This document shows positions 1-8,119 of a stretch of 64,000 nt of DNA, piece by piece; within the stretch, counting starts at the first letter, position 1, and each line of letters begins with the position of its first letter. This DNA is from Rhynchopus sp. YZ270_cl-10 (lineage: Eukaryota; Euglenozoa; Diplonemea; Diplonemida; Diplonemidae): assembly GCA_964035575.1 (NCBI GenBank), contig OZ037879.1:434001-498000 (forward strand), given 5' to 3'. A program made the position numbers and the translations under genes. The notes beneath the pieces are model-generated. The model was not told the DNA's origin. It did no database searches and saw only the letters and a list, made by a program, of their open reading frames with translations.

Positions 1-129
1 GCTGGGGGGATGGGTGATGTGGGGAAGGAAAAAATTCTGGTAAAAATCTAGAAAAAAAATCTTTCAAAACGTTTTCATGTGGCCATTTTTTCGTAGCCCG
101 ATAGTTAATGTTATTCTGCTCCCCAAATA

Positions 130-816
130 CTACTTCACGGCAAGGACCTCATCGATCAACCCTACCAGTACCCCATTGTCCGCCGTCCCCCAGAGTTTGT
201 GTCCTTCTCCGTCTACTGTTTTGACTATAGGGTTGGATAGACTTCTTGCGAGGGCTTCTGTGTGTGGAAAAGGGACAATCGAGTCGTCTCTAGAGTGGAG
301 CAACGCGACCGGGGCTGGGGAGGAGATGTGTGGCAGGGTGGGTGCCTGCATCATCTCGTGCATCTTATGGTAGGCGGGGGCAAGCAGCACGGCGCGGGTC
401 CCTGGGTGTTCGTGTATTAACTCCACTGCCAGGGAGCCACCCCAACTAAACCCTACCACAATGTCAGGCTTTGTACGGTCAAATGCCTCCTTCGCTATCT
501 TCAACGTCGCTTTGTAAGACCCAGAGATGCCCCTAGCCAAAAGGCTATGTCTAAAGACACACAGCGAAATGACATACACAAGCAACCCCACCGACACCCG
601 CTTCGTCAAAAACCCCCCCAAAACGGCGGCAGCGATGCAGCCCAAACCTAGGCTGCTAAAGAGACCATACAAAATAGGGGAGTGCCGCTTGGTCAGGTAC
701 ATCCCCAGGTCGGTGTAGGTGAAGTCGTACTTCATAGAGTCACGGAGGCAAGCGGGTTTCACGCTGTCAGGGTTTTCCTCAAAGCCATGCAGGTACAGAA
801 CCTTAGGCTTGTTCAT
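130..816 (-). CDS. alpha/beta hydrolase-fold protein with an inserted membrane hairpin
   Basis: The 228-residue protein has the serine-hydrolase layout. An N-terminal strand ends in LHGFEENPDS (residues 9-18, oxyanion-hole HG). The nucleophile elbow GFSWG lies at 122-126 (Ser124), an acid is at Asp177 or Asp178 in HSRDDS, and the catalytic His206 is in GEGHKLW. The order and spacing suit a small single-domain hydrolase of the serine esterase/dienelactone hydrolase kind. Unusually, two hydrophobic stretches (about 51-69 and 76-90) interrupt the fold between the oxyanion loop and the nucleophile, so the enzyme may be membrane-tethered by a hairpin, or these may be a hydrophobic lid. The start is the first ATG after a pyrimidine-rich leader on the coding strand. 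The substrate cannot be inferred. It is probably an intact host gene. Confidence 0.85.
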   Translation of the reverse strand: MNKPKVLYLHGFEENPDSVKPACLRDSMKYDFTYTDLGMYLTKRHSPILYGLFSSLGLGCIAAAVLGGFLTKRVSVGLLVYVISLCVFRHSLLARGISGSYKATLKIAKEAFDRTKPDIVVGFSWGGSLAVELIHEHPGTRAVLLAPAYHKMHEMMQAPTLPHISSPAPVALLHSRDDSIVPFPHTEALARSLSNPIVKTVDGEGHKLWGTADNGVLVGLIDEVLAVK

Positions 817-1055
817 GGTGTGTATGAGAGAGTGAGAGGGTGGGAGGAGGGGAGCACTCTGTCAGGAAAAGTGAGGTTTTTGTTGTGTCGACCATCGCCT
901 AAGAACCCATGATAAACCCTTAAGGCTAGTAGAGCTGGTATTCAATGTTGGCCGAAGCCTTTGTGTGGAAGGTTTTGTTTTTGGTGGGCTGCCTTTGTTG
1001 GCAGTCGCCAACAGCAGTGCATCTTCTACAGTTACAGAGCAAAGCGCTACAGAAG

Positions 1056-1800
1056 CAGTGTTTCCCACGGTGAGATTTTGGGGTGAGAAATCTCACAAAA
1101 AAAAAAAAAAAAAAAAAAAGTGAGGTGAGAAATCTCACCTGCAGGAAAAAAAAAAAAAAAAAATCATGGTTGAACCACGGGAGTACCATGGGAACTGGGT
1201 TGCTGACCGCACCATCCAGGCTGTACCTCAATTTTTTTTTGCCTGCGGCGCCATTTTCCCTTTTTTGCTCCGCAAAAAAGGGTTAGGTGTGTGACTATGT
1301 GCTGTAAAAAAGATAGATTTTTACACTGTACCCTAATTTTTTTTCGCCTGCGGCGCCATTTGTTTGATTTTTTTTTGCTCCGCAAAAATCCCTATGTTCC
1401 CAATGTCCCTGGTCAGCAGTGCTGAGAAATTTTGGGCACAAAAACAAGCTGACCCCCCAATCTTCCAACGACAGTGACATTTATGTCAACAATTTTTAGA
1501 AATGTTGCGTACCGTGGCTTCGCTTGGGTGCCATGCCTGCCATGACTGCCATGACTGCCGTTTATTTTGTAAATGTACTGAGGTTACTGATAATTCGTGT
1601 ACCACGTGTGCCTGGTGCAAATATCAATGAAGTGCCGAACTCCGAGAAATTCTCGCATTCCGCCGGAGGCCCCCAACTTGAGCTAAGGTGGGGACCCGGG
1701 CGCGCGAAGCGCGCCCGGGCTCGCCACACCTATACAAAAACCCGCAAAACCGCAAAATCTCACCTATTTTCAGAGTTAGGTGAGATGCTGGGAAACACTG
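1056..1800. mobile_element. short non-autonomous hAT-type DNA transposon
   Basis: The 745-bp segment begins CAGTGTTTCCCA and ends TGGGAAACACTG. It is bracketed by a perfect 8-bp direct repeat tacagaag (1048-1055 and 1801-1808). An 8-bp target duplication with CAGTG...CACTG ends is the established hAT signature. There is no transposase frame. The interior holds GC-rich hairpins (GCCTGCGGC near 1242 and 1348; TGCTCCGCAAAAA near 1268 and 1377) and a part (1503-1715) that recurs at 45112-45305. The right target repeat lies directly against the end of the retroelement that starts near 1810. Confidence 0.85.
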
Positions 1801-1809
1801 TACAGAAGA

Positions 1810-1876
1810 AAAATAGAAACTTAACACTCATCACACGATAAAACCCATGGGAGAGGTTGTGGTGAAACGCACACAC
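1810..1876 (-). repeat. B2 repeat, 3' terminus of the retroelement
   Basis: This terminal B copy abuts the 8-bp target repeat of the neighbouring hAT element (1801-1808). Confidence 0.84.
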
Positions 1877-1985
1877 CTCGACCTGTTTGGTGAGGAGTGG
1901 CTCTGCAGCGCGGTTCGTCTCTAGAACCGCAAAGTGTGTTCAAAATGCTTCGTTTCTATTTCCTCCTTCATTTCATGAGGTGACA
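1857..1985 (-). repeat. A2 split direct repeat of the retroelement
   Basis: The second A copy lies between the two B copies at the 3' end. Its first 20 bp (ttgtggtgaaacgcacacac) are shared with the B repeat, so A and B overlap. Confidence 0.87.
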
Positions 1986-2051
1986 AAATAGAAACTTAAC
2001 ACTCATCACACGATAAAACCCATGGGAGAGGTTGTGGTGAAACGCACACAC
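1985..2051 (-). repeat. B1 repeat of the retroelement
   Basis: A copy of the 67-bp B sequence lies on the ORF side of A2. It matches 1810-1876. The 30-bp outer part of B is also found alone at 29251-29280 and 34471-34500. Confidence 0.85.
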
Positions 2052-2291
2052 CCAACCCCCTTTGGGACTGGGGATCGCTTCGATCCCTCAGCCTTCTCAT
2101 AATCTTGTTGCCCTCTAGGCTGTTCGTTTACTCTGGTCGCTCTCATGTCATTCTCAGACGCAAACTACCACTCCAGTATGTACACTGCCACTTCTTGTGT
2201 AATCGGTCCCTTTAAAAACTATTGCCACTCTCGGTCGGAAAGAACGCCCCTACTCTTAAGTTATTTTATTTCAGACAAAACGGATACCGGC

Positions 2292-2630
2292 CACACCCGG
2301 GCGGTACCTTCCCACTCTCGGGGTATTCCTTTTCACAACAGTTCGGTTTCATGCCACACACGGGCGGTACATTCCCACTCTCGGGGTATTACTTTGCACA
2401 CACGTAACGGTTATACGCCACACTCGGGCGGTACCTTCCCACTCTAGGGATAGTACTTGCACAGAAAAAACGGATTTTTGCCACACACGGGCGGTACATT
2501 CCCACTCTCGGGGTCTTACTTTGCACACACGTAATGGTTATATGCCACACTCGGGCGGTACCTTCCCACTCTAGGGATAGTACTTGCACAGAAAAAACGG
2601 TTATACGCCAACCACGGGCGGTACATTCCG
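2292..2630. repeat. 64-bp tandem repeat in the retroelement untranslated region
   Basis: There are about five and a half units of roughly 64 bp, each starting with cgggcggtac and followed by ttcccactct. Units alternate between two types (one with ttgcacacacgtaa, one with gcacagaaaaaacgg), giving a 128-bp higher-order period. A C homopolymer (about 2657-2679) follows. Confidence 0.85.
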
Positions 2631-2707
2631 CATAAAACAAAACAAGTAAAGAAAAACACCCCCCCCCCCCCCCCCCCCCCAACAAAAAACCCTCCCGCAC
2701 CCTTCAA

Positions 2708-5700
2708 TTAAATCCCCACTATCTGCTCAATCTGTGATCCTCGCGTGAACTCGTCAGCCACCTGTTCCGCCGTGCATACCCACAGTGGCCGCACCGCCAT
2801 CCCCTTACGGTCCGCGAGTAGGAACATTTCCTGCATCATCAGGTTTGCGAGGTAGTTCCCCGAGTGGCCCTTCTCAAGACATCGCACCACCGGTAGGTTG
2901 TCGATGCGCAGGGTGAGGGTTCCTCCGGTAAACCCTAAACTGCTCGCCAGCCTAATTCCCATGAATGCCGCCCACATTTCTTTCAAAAATATGTGATGTT
3001 CTTTCTCTGTGCTCTGGAAGGCTCCCTGTGCCCCCTGTCGCCAGTCGGTGACCGCCGCCCAGGCAGTGCTAGATGCATCCGTCCACACCACCAGTGTCGC
3101 CGTCCCAAGTCCCTTCTGAGGAACCCACACGTTCTCGCAGATTTCCTCTATGCACCCTTTTATTTCCCGCACTGCGCCTTGCTGTATCGTTACACTGTGA
3201 TCCCAACTCTGTTCAGTAGTGGCGTGTTTAGCTACGCTCCGCACCGCTCCAATCATACTCGGGAAGAAACACAAACGTCTATCACGGGTGTACATCCACC
3301 ACACAAAGGATCCTACCACCTTGAAGAAAGCCCGCGGCGAAGTTCCTCCTTCGATAGCTGCCTTCACCTCCGCCGACTCAACGAGCTTTGCCACCCATTT
3401 TTCTGTAGATCTGAAGCCTTTCACAGTAAGATCGAATTCCAGCCCGAGTGCTTCGAAACGCTGTTGCGGTCTCCCCCCTTCTTCTTCGTGTAGCTCCACT
3501 TGAGCCGTGTCGCACCTCCCTTTGAACTTCCTGTACTCCTCTGCTGCGAGTGCGCTGCTTTTTCCCAGAAGTAGAAAGTTGTCCACCCACGCAATGTTCT
3601 GTCGTCCCACCAAAACCCTCGAGATACGCTGTGCTATTGCGGGACTCCATGACCACCCCATGCACAGCACTGCCAGCTGCACATCCTCCGTACTTCCCCG
3701 TGCGCCCGCCAGTCTCAGCGAGAAGTACTTACGGATCTCGTGAGCCAGAGGGATCTGGTAAAAGTACGAGACTCCGTCTGCAACGCACACGGCCTCCGAG
3801 ACCACGATGTCGCGCACTACATCTCGGATAAGCGGCAGCCGCATCTCAGGAGGCCTAACCATTATCCGGTTTAGACGTCGGGCGTCCACCACCAATCTCA
3901 GTTCTCCCGACTTCTTCGCCACTGTGAAAGCGGGCAGCACCACCCCGTCACCTCCTTCAGCAGCCTCGACAACTCCCCATTCGCGTAGTGCACTCGCGTA
4001 TTGCGCCATGTGTCGGGAGGTACCACGTGATAGCTTGTTCGGGGGCTTTTCCGTGAACAGCGACATGAATCTATCAAAGTTGGTGATCACATCCAGTACC
4101 TGATCTGTCTCCCCCTCGGCATCCATCCTCCGGATCGCGTCCAGGTCCATTCGGTTCGACGAGATCCGTGCCATCTGTCCCCTGGGTTCCCTCCTGGAAT
4201 CCGGCCGTACGTGTTCCCCTTCCACTTCCACCGAGAAATCGTTGTCGTACCACGCCTCGAAGCCCGCTGAGTAAGAGTCTGGTTCCTCATTTGATGTATC
4301 GTATGCTTGTACAGACGGAGTCAGGATCTCGCTGAATGACACTCGCCGTATGGTGGACTGTGTTTGCTGTGGGAAACGCTGCACCCCAAGCAACTTTCTC
4401 ATAGGAGCTGAGAGATCGCGGCCGTCTTCTTTACCAGTGTCGTTGCTGCCAGCGGCGCGTACTGCAGAAGCCCCTCCACGGTCTTGTGTCGCGTCACCTT
4501 GCACACGTCTTCCAACTCCACGTCCCTTGTGACAAGCCTGTGTATTGCCCCCCGCCGTAGGCTGTGTGGAGTCAGCTTCTTGTTGACCTTCTTCAGTGCC
4601 TTCGCTACTTTGAAATAGGATGCGTGTTGCAGAAGTTGCCCCTGGTTCCCTCGTTTCGCCCTGTGTAGTAGCTGCGTCATGCCCTTGTCCAGCGTCAGTC
4701 CCGTCGTCTGTCCTTTCCCAAAGGGATCGTTCTTGGTTCCTCTCCAGGTGATCGCCGATGTATCCCCTTGAGTCGTTACCTCCCTCGCGGCGATGCTCAT
4801 CACGTCTGAGTGTCTTGCAGCTCCGTACCACATCAAACCTATCGCTAGACGCACTTCGGGGTCGCTTTCCTCTCGCATGGCTTGTTCCGCTTCCTCCCTT
4901 GTCGCCGGTATGGCTTGCACCCTCGGAACCTCGGCTCCCATTCGCCGTAAACCCCTCCGGAAAGCGTCCAGCTTCGTGCTTTCGACCGGCTTCTCCAAGA
5001 GGTGTTTGCGCGCAGAAGAGATCGCGTACGTGTAAGCCAGCGCAGAGCTGTGAGCTATGCCGTCCATCTCTAGCTTCTTGGATACCCACAAGATGATCGC
5101 AGTCGGAACGTCCAGCACGCCTTCGGCTTCCTCCCATGCTTTGCGAAACTCCGCGAAACGGCGGTAGCACGACGCTATGTTCCCCCACGTACTCTTCGCC
5201 AAAGCCTGGTCGAGGATAAGGTTTGCATTCGTGGTGATCTTGTCCCTCTCCTCTAGCGTGAGGTGACCCCCTTCGTATCTGCGCGGTCTCCCCAGAGTGC
5301 ACGGTTCCTGCCGTAACCTCCGCTGCAGCCCCGTCTCCACCCTGTCCGCCGTCCGTCCCTGCATCCTCTCCCCCTCTCCCCGTAGTATGTTTTGCAGTGC
5401 GCTGGCACATGCTTTCTTCGGATTTTGTTTCGTGTTGTGAGTTGGTGTTGTATCTTTGTAGTTTAGTATGTTTTGCAATGCGCTGCCCTTCTTCGGATTT
5501 TGCTTCGTGTTGTGATTTGGTGTTGTATCTTTGTAGTTTAGTATGTTTTGCAATGCGCTGCCATTCTTCGGATTTTGCTTCGTGTTGTGAGTTGGTGTTG
5601 TATCTTTGAAGTTTAGTATGTTTTGCAGTACGCTGCCATCTGCTTTCTTCGGATTTTGTTTCGTGGTGTGATTTGGTGTCGCAGTTACGTAGTTTAGTCT

Positions 5701-5788
5701 GTTCTGCTGCGGCTGCTGCGCACACAACACCTTCTCCCCCTCGACCCGTAGCAGTTCCTCGTGATGGGTGGGTGGGTGGGACTGTCAC
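2708..5788 (-). CDS. retroelement reverse transcriptase and RNase H
   Basis: The C-terminal 450 residues contain a reverse transcriptase (LRLVVDARRLNRI; YFYQIPLAHEIRKYFSLRL; CMGWSWSPAIAQ) followed by an RNase H domain (VVWTDASSTAWAAV; FLKEMWAAFMGIRLA; LRIDNLPVVRCL; VADEFTRGS). The upstream half overlaps the recombinase frame and is low in recognisable structure, so the functional start may be internal. This is the third ORF of the element. Confidence 0.82.
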   Translation of the reverse strand: MTVPPTHPSRGTATGRGGEGVVCAAAAAEQTKLRNCDTKSHHETKSEESRWQRTAKHTKLQRYNTNSQHEAKSEEWQRIAKHTKLQRYNTKSQHEAKSEEGQRIAKHTKLQRYNTNSQHETKSEESMCQRTAKHTTGRGGEDAGTDGGQGGDGAAAEVTAGTVHSGETAQIRRGSPHARGEGQDHHECKPYPRPGFGEEYVGEHSVVLPPFRGVSQSMGGSRRRAGRSDCDHLVGIQEARDGRHSSQLCAGLHVRDLFCAQTPLGEAGRKHEAGRFPEGFTANGSRGSEGASHTGDKGGSGTSHARGKRPRSASSDRFDVVRSCKTLRRDEHRREGGNDSRGYIGDHLERNQERSLWERTDDGTDAGQGHDAATTQGETREPGATSATRILFQSSEGTEEGQQEADSTQPTAGGNTQACHKGRGVGRRVQGDATQDRGGASAVRAAGSNDTGKEDGRDLSAPMRKLLGVQRFPQQTQSTIRRVSFSEILTPSVQAYDTSNEEPDSYSAGFEAWYDNDFSVEVEGEHVRPDSRREPRGQMARISSNRMDLDAIRRMDAEGETDQVLDVITNFDRFMSLFTEKPPNKLSRGTSRHMAQYASALREWGVVEAAEGGDGVVLPAFTVAKKSGELRLVVDARRLNRIMVRPPEMRLPLIRDVVRDIVVSEAVCVADGVSYFYQIPLAHEIRKYFSLRLAGARGSTEDVQLAVLCMGWSWSPAIAQRISRVLVGRQNIAWVDNFLLLGKSSALAAEEYRKFKGRCDTAQVELHEEEGGRPQQRFEALGLEFDLTVKGFRSTEKWVAKLVESAEVKAAIEGGTSPRAFFKVVGSFVWWMYTRDRRLCFFPSMIGAVRSVAKHATTEQSWDHSVTIQQGAVREIKGCIEEICENVWVPQKGLGTATLVVWTDASSTAWAAVTDWRQGAQGAFQSTEKEHHIFLKEMWAAFMGIRLASSLGFTGGTLTLRIDNLPVVRCLEKGHSGNYLANLMMQEMFLLADRKGMAVRPLWVCTAEQVADEFTRGSQIEQIVGI
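4399..5730 (-). CDS. retroelement tyrosine recombinase
   Basis: The C-terminal half has the phage-integrase-type pattern. An arginine box lies in MWYGAARHSDVMS, a His-x-x-Arg box in TPHSLRRGAIHRL, and a late His plus candidate nucleophile Tyr in TRHKTVEGLLQYAP. The N-terminal part contains four imperfect repeats (NILNYKDTTP followed by HNTKQNPK). In this family the enzyme integrates a circular DNA copy without target duplication. The frame lies almost wholly inside the RT frame, as is known for DIRS elements. Confidence 0.85.
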   Translation of the reverse strand: MLCAQQPQQNRLNYVTATPNHTTKQNPKKADGSVLQNILNFKDTTPTHNTKQNPKNGSALQNILNYKDTTPNHNTKQNPKKGSALQNILNYKDTTPTHNTKQNPKKACASALQNILRGEGERMQGRTADRVETGLQRRLRQEPCTLGRPRRYEGGHLTLEERDKITTNANLILDQALAKSTWGNIASCYRRFAEFRKAWEEAEGVLDVPTAIILWVSKKLEMDGIAHSSALAYTYAISSARKHLLEKPVESTKLDAFRRGLRRMGAEVPRVQAIPATREEAEQAMREESDPEVRLAIGLMWYGAARHSDVMSIAAREVTTQGDTSAITWRGTKNDPFGKGQTTGLTLDKGMTQLLHRAKRGNQGQLLQHASYFKVAKALKKVNKKLTPHSLRRGAIHRLVTRDVELEDVCKVTRHKTVEGLLQYAPLAATTLVKKTAAISQLL

Positions 5789-6783
5789 TTCTTCCCCTTC
5801 CCCCCCTTTCCCCCCTTTCCCCCTTTTCCCCCCTTCTGTCCGAACCTAACGTCTCCCTGCGCAAAATTTGAGTCCCCTTCAATTCTCCTCCTCTTCCTCT
5901 GCTCGGCCTCCTTTTCCCCCGCGGTCTGGGCCTGCGCCGTAACTGCCCGAAGCAGCTGCTCCGTCAGGTCCGCACACAGGATGTGCTGCATTCTGGTCTC
6001 CCACAAGACCGCTGCATCGTGTCCGTAATACGTACGGAGACGCACGGACTCCATCCTCAACACCCCCCTGTGCACCGCCTCCCTTGCCTCCGGATGGGCC
6101 ACCACCAAAGGGAGCAAGGGAAGAATGACGCCATACAGCGTGCGGATCTCGTGCTCCGTCCCCGAAGCGGCGGTACCTGCGTCCTCCGCGCCGCGACCAT
6201 ACCTCTCGTAAAGGGCATGGCGCGCCATCTGTTGCATCGCCGGGAAGCGCATTCGGCCGTACCATGACGACACCCTCTGGATGAGGGTTCCCGTCAGTCC
6301 CCGCGTCACCTCATCTCTCTCCAATCTCATTTCTTCGCGCTCCTGCCGATGTGCCTCCCGCTCCGCCAAAAGAGCTTCGAAAAGTTGCTGGGATGCGGGG
6401 TCCTTTACCCGTTGTAGAAGCCCTCCTTGCTGGTCTGGCTCCGCCTCCTTACCTTCGCTCTTGTCACGCATATCCCACTGTTGTACCCCCTGGTGCACCC
6501 GTACTGCACACACGGGACAAACCCACGTCGTGTCCTTGAACCCGACCGAGAAAGTGTCGAGTGCGTCCCCATGAGCCTGCAGGTTGGCGGTGAGGCATGC
6601 GGTCGTCGTCCGCCTACCGCACATACGGCACGTGCCCGATTCTCCGTCACTGTGTGTTTCACCGCACTGGGGAAACACACAGTCCGGAATTTGCGTCGGC
6701 GCCAAAGCTCCCTTGGGGACCTCCGACACCACCTTTATCTCCTCCCACTTGACATCGTCCAGACGCATGTCTGCCCGGGACAT
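5785..6783 (-). CDS. retroelement ORF1 (Gag-position protein with Cys-rich finger)
   Basis: This is the first frame of the retroelement. The likely start is the Met of MSRADMRLDDVKW, just inside repeat A1; the frame stays open upstream through A1. It carries a cysteine cluster (pairs in CVFPQC, CRMC and CPVC) suggesting a zinc-binding finger, a central Arg/Glu-rich helical stretch and a Lys/Gly tail. Its position matches the Gag-like ORF of DIRS-type elements; I do not recognise the fold. Confidence 0.7.
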   Translation of the reverse strand: MSRADMRLDDVKWEEIKVVSEVPKGALAPTQIPDCVFPQCGETHSDGESGTCRMCGRRTTTACLTANLQAHGDALDTFSVGFKDTTWVCPVCAVRVHQGVQQWDMRDKSEGKEAEPDQQGGLLQRVKDPASQQLFEALLAEREAHRQEREEMRLERDEVTRGLTGTLIQRVSSWYGRMRFPAMQQMARHALYERYGRGAEDAGTAASGTEHEIRTLYGVILPLLPLVVAHPEAREAVHRGVLRMESVRLRTYYGHDAAVLWETRMQHILCADLTEQLLRAVTAQAQTAGEKEAEQRKRRRIEGDSNFAQGDVRFGQKGGKGGKGGKGGKGKK

Positions 6784-6810
6784 TTTATTTTTGTAGAGGT
6801 TGTGTAAGAT

Positions 6811-6939
6811 TTGTGGTGAAACGCACACACCTCGACCTGTTTGGTGAGGAGTGGCTCTGCAGCGCGGTTCGTCTCTAGAACCGCAAAGTGTGTTCAAAAT
6901 GCTTCGTTTCTATTTCCTCCTTCATTTCATGAGGTGACA
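6811..6939 (-). repeat. A1 split direct repeat of the retroelement
   Basis: The 129-bp 5' repeat of the element is identical by eye to 1857-1985. Its inner edge lies 27 bp before the likely ORF1 start. Confidence 0.88.
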
Positions 6940-8119
6940 GAAAAAAAAGTATCTGTTTTACAATGCAAGAACTCAGTGTAGTGTGCAACCTAATGATGTT
7001 GGAGGTTGGGAGAAAAGGCAACACAGCAACACAAACCACACAATGCCAAAGCGAAGCGCAGCCAGCACGGAGGCTCGAAAGAGAAGAAAGCTTTCTGCAG
7101 ACGAGGCTAGCCACGGACACGAGGTCCCAAACGATTTCCTCCTGCACCTGGAGCCTATCGTAACCACATGTCTTTGAATGCATCCTTGCAACAAAACAAA
7201 AAATGGAAAATCATAAATCTGCTCTTTATTTTTTCAAAGAAACCACGGACATCTTTTCTGAATATGTTTGCTTTTTATCCCTTCGTATTTTCCTGTACTT
7301 CTCTTTTTTTTTCTTCTGATCGCCTTTTTTTATGTTTCGTTCTCGCCAATTCATACTGCATCAGCAACCACCTAAGCACATCTGCAAAGGTGGGATAGGT
7401 GTGTTCTCATTTGCCTTCGGAAAATGATTAAGATATTATTTTCAATCGAAAGATGGAGTTTTCCACCAGCGTCGTTGGGGGAAAAAAAATAGTTTGTATT
7501 GTGCTCCGGGAGGGGTCGATATTGACAGGTCGCTGACAGGTCGTTGACCGACTTCCGAAAGCACCATTGTAAGATAAACGGGTCGCTGCACCTTCCTGGA
7601 AACACCAGGTTTCAGGTACCCAAGGCAGCCACCCCCGCCACCAACCACACGAGCCTAAGCCTCTCGTACTTAGTCACCTTAGAAAAAAAAGAGTAGATTG
7701 CAATAGTGTTGTGGACACCTAATTGTGCATTGAAAACTCACGCCGTTTTTTTGTTTTACAAAGCCGATCAGAGGACAAGCTTTTTTTATCTGGGGAAGGT
7801 TTTTTTCGATAAAAGAATAACAAAAAAAGAAGGATTGTTCGCATTGCACAAAAGATGGTTACACACTCTATTTACTTTTTTTTCTCCAAAATAGGAGATG
7901 ATTTCTAAAGCAGTCATCTTTTTTAGGAAAAATTGAATAAAGAAGATGAACGGGCGCTCGAAAACACTCACCTCAAAAATAGAAAAATAGAAAAAAACTA
8001 CAGCTCAACTGTACACTCAGACTACCCATCTTTTTTTTTCTTCAGAACATAAACAACCACCCTTTGGTTGTTTGCGCTGTTCGTCGTTGTATTCAATTTT
8101 TTTTTTTAATTTCGATTCT
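6940..8119. other. intergenic stretch, no supported gene
   Basis: The stretch is AT-rich with T and A runs. I see no credible coding region. It contains a family-1 stem-loop motif at 7651-7680 and a small hairpin near 7884-7916 (agatgattt / agtcatct). Confidence 0.6.
7651..7680. repeat. family-1 intergenic stem-loop motif
   Basis: It has the core cctaagcctctcg followed by tacttagtcacctt. The halves CTAAG and CTTAG can pair. Confidence 0.6.

Larger units (their letters stand above)
1810..6939 (-). mobile_element. tyrosine-recombinase retrotransposon (DIRS/Ngaro/PAT group), looks whole
   Basis: The element reads on the minus strand: repeat A1 (6811-6939), ORF1, a tyrosine recombinase ORF largely overlapping an RT/RNase H ORF, an untranslated tract with tandem repeats, then B1-A2-B2 (2051 down to 1810). 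Split direct repeats of the form A1...B1-A2-B2, absence of a target duplication, and a recombinase ORF instead of an integrase are hallmarks of this order. The two A copies (129 bp) and the two B copies (about 67 bp) look identical by eye, so the insertion is probably recent. All three reading frames are open, so it looks whole. Whether it is active cannot be judged from the sequence. Confidence 0.88.
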
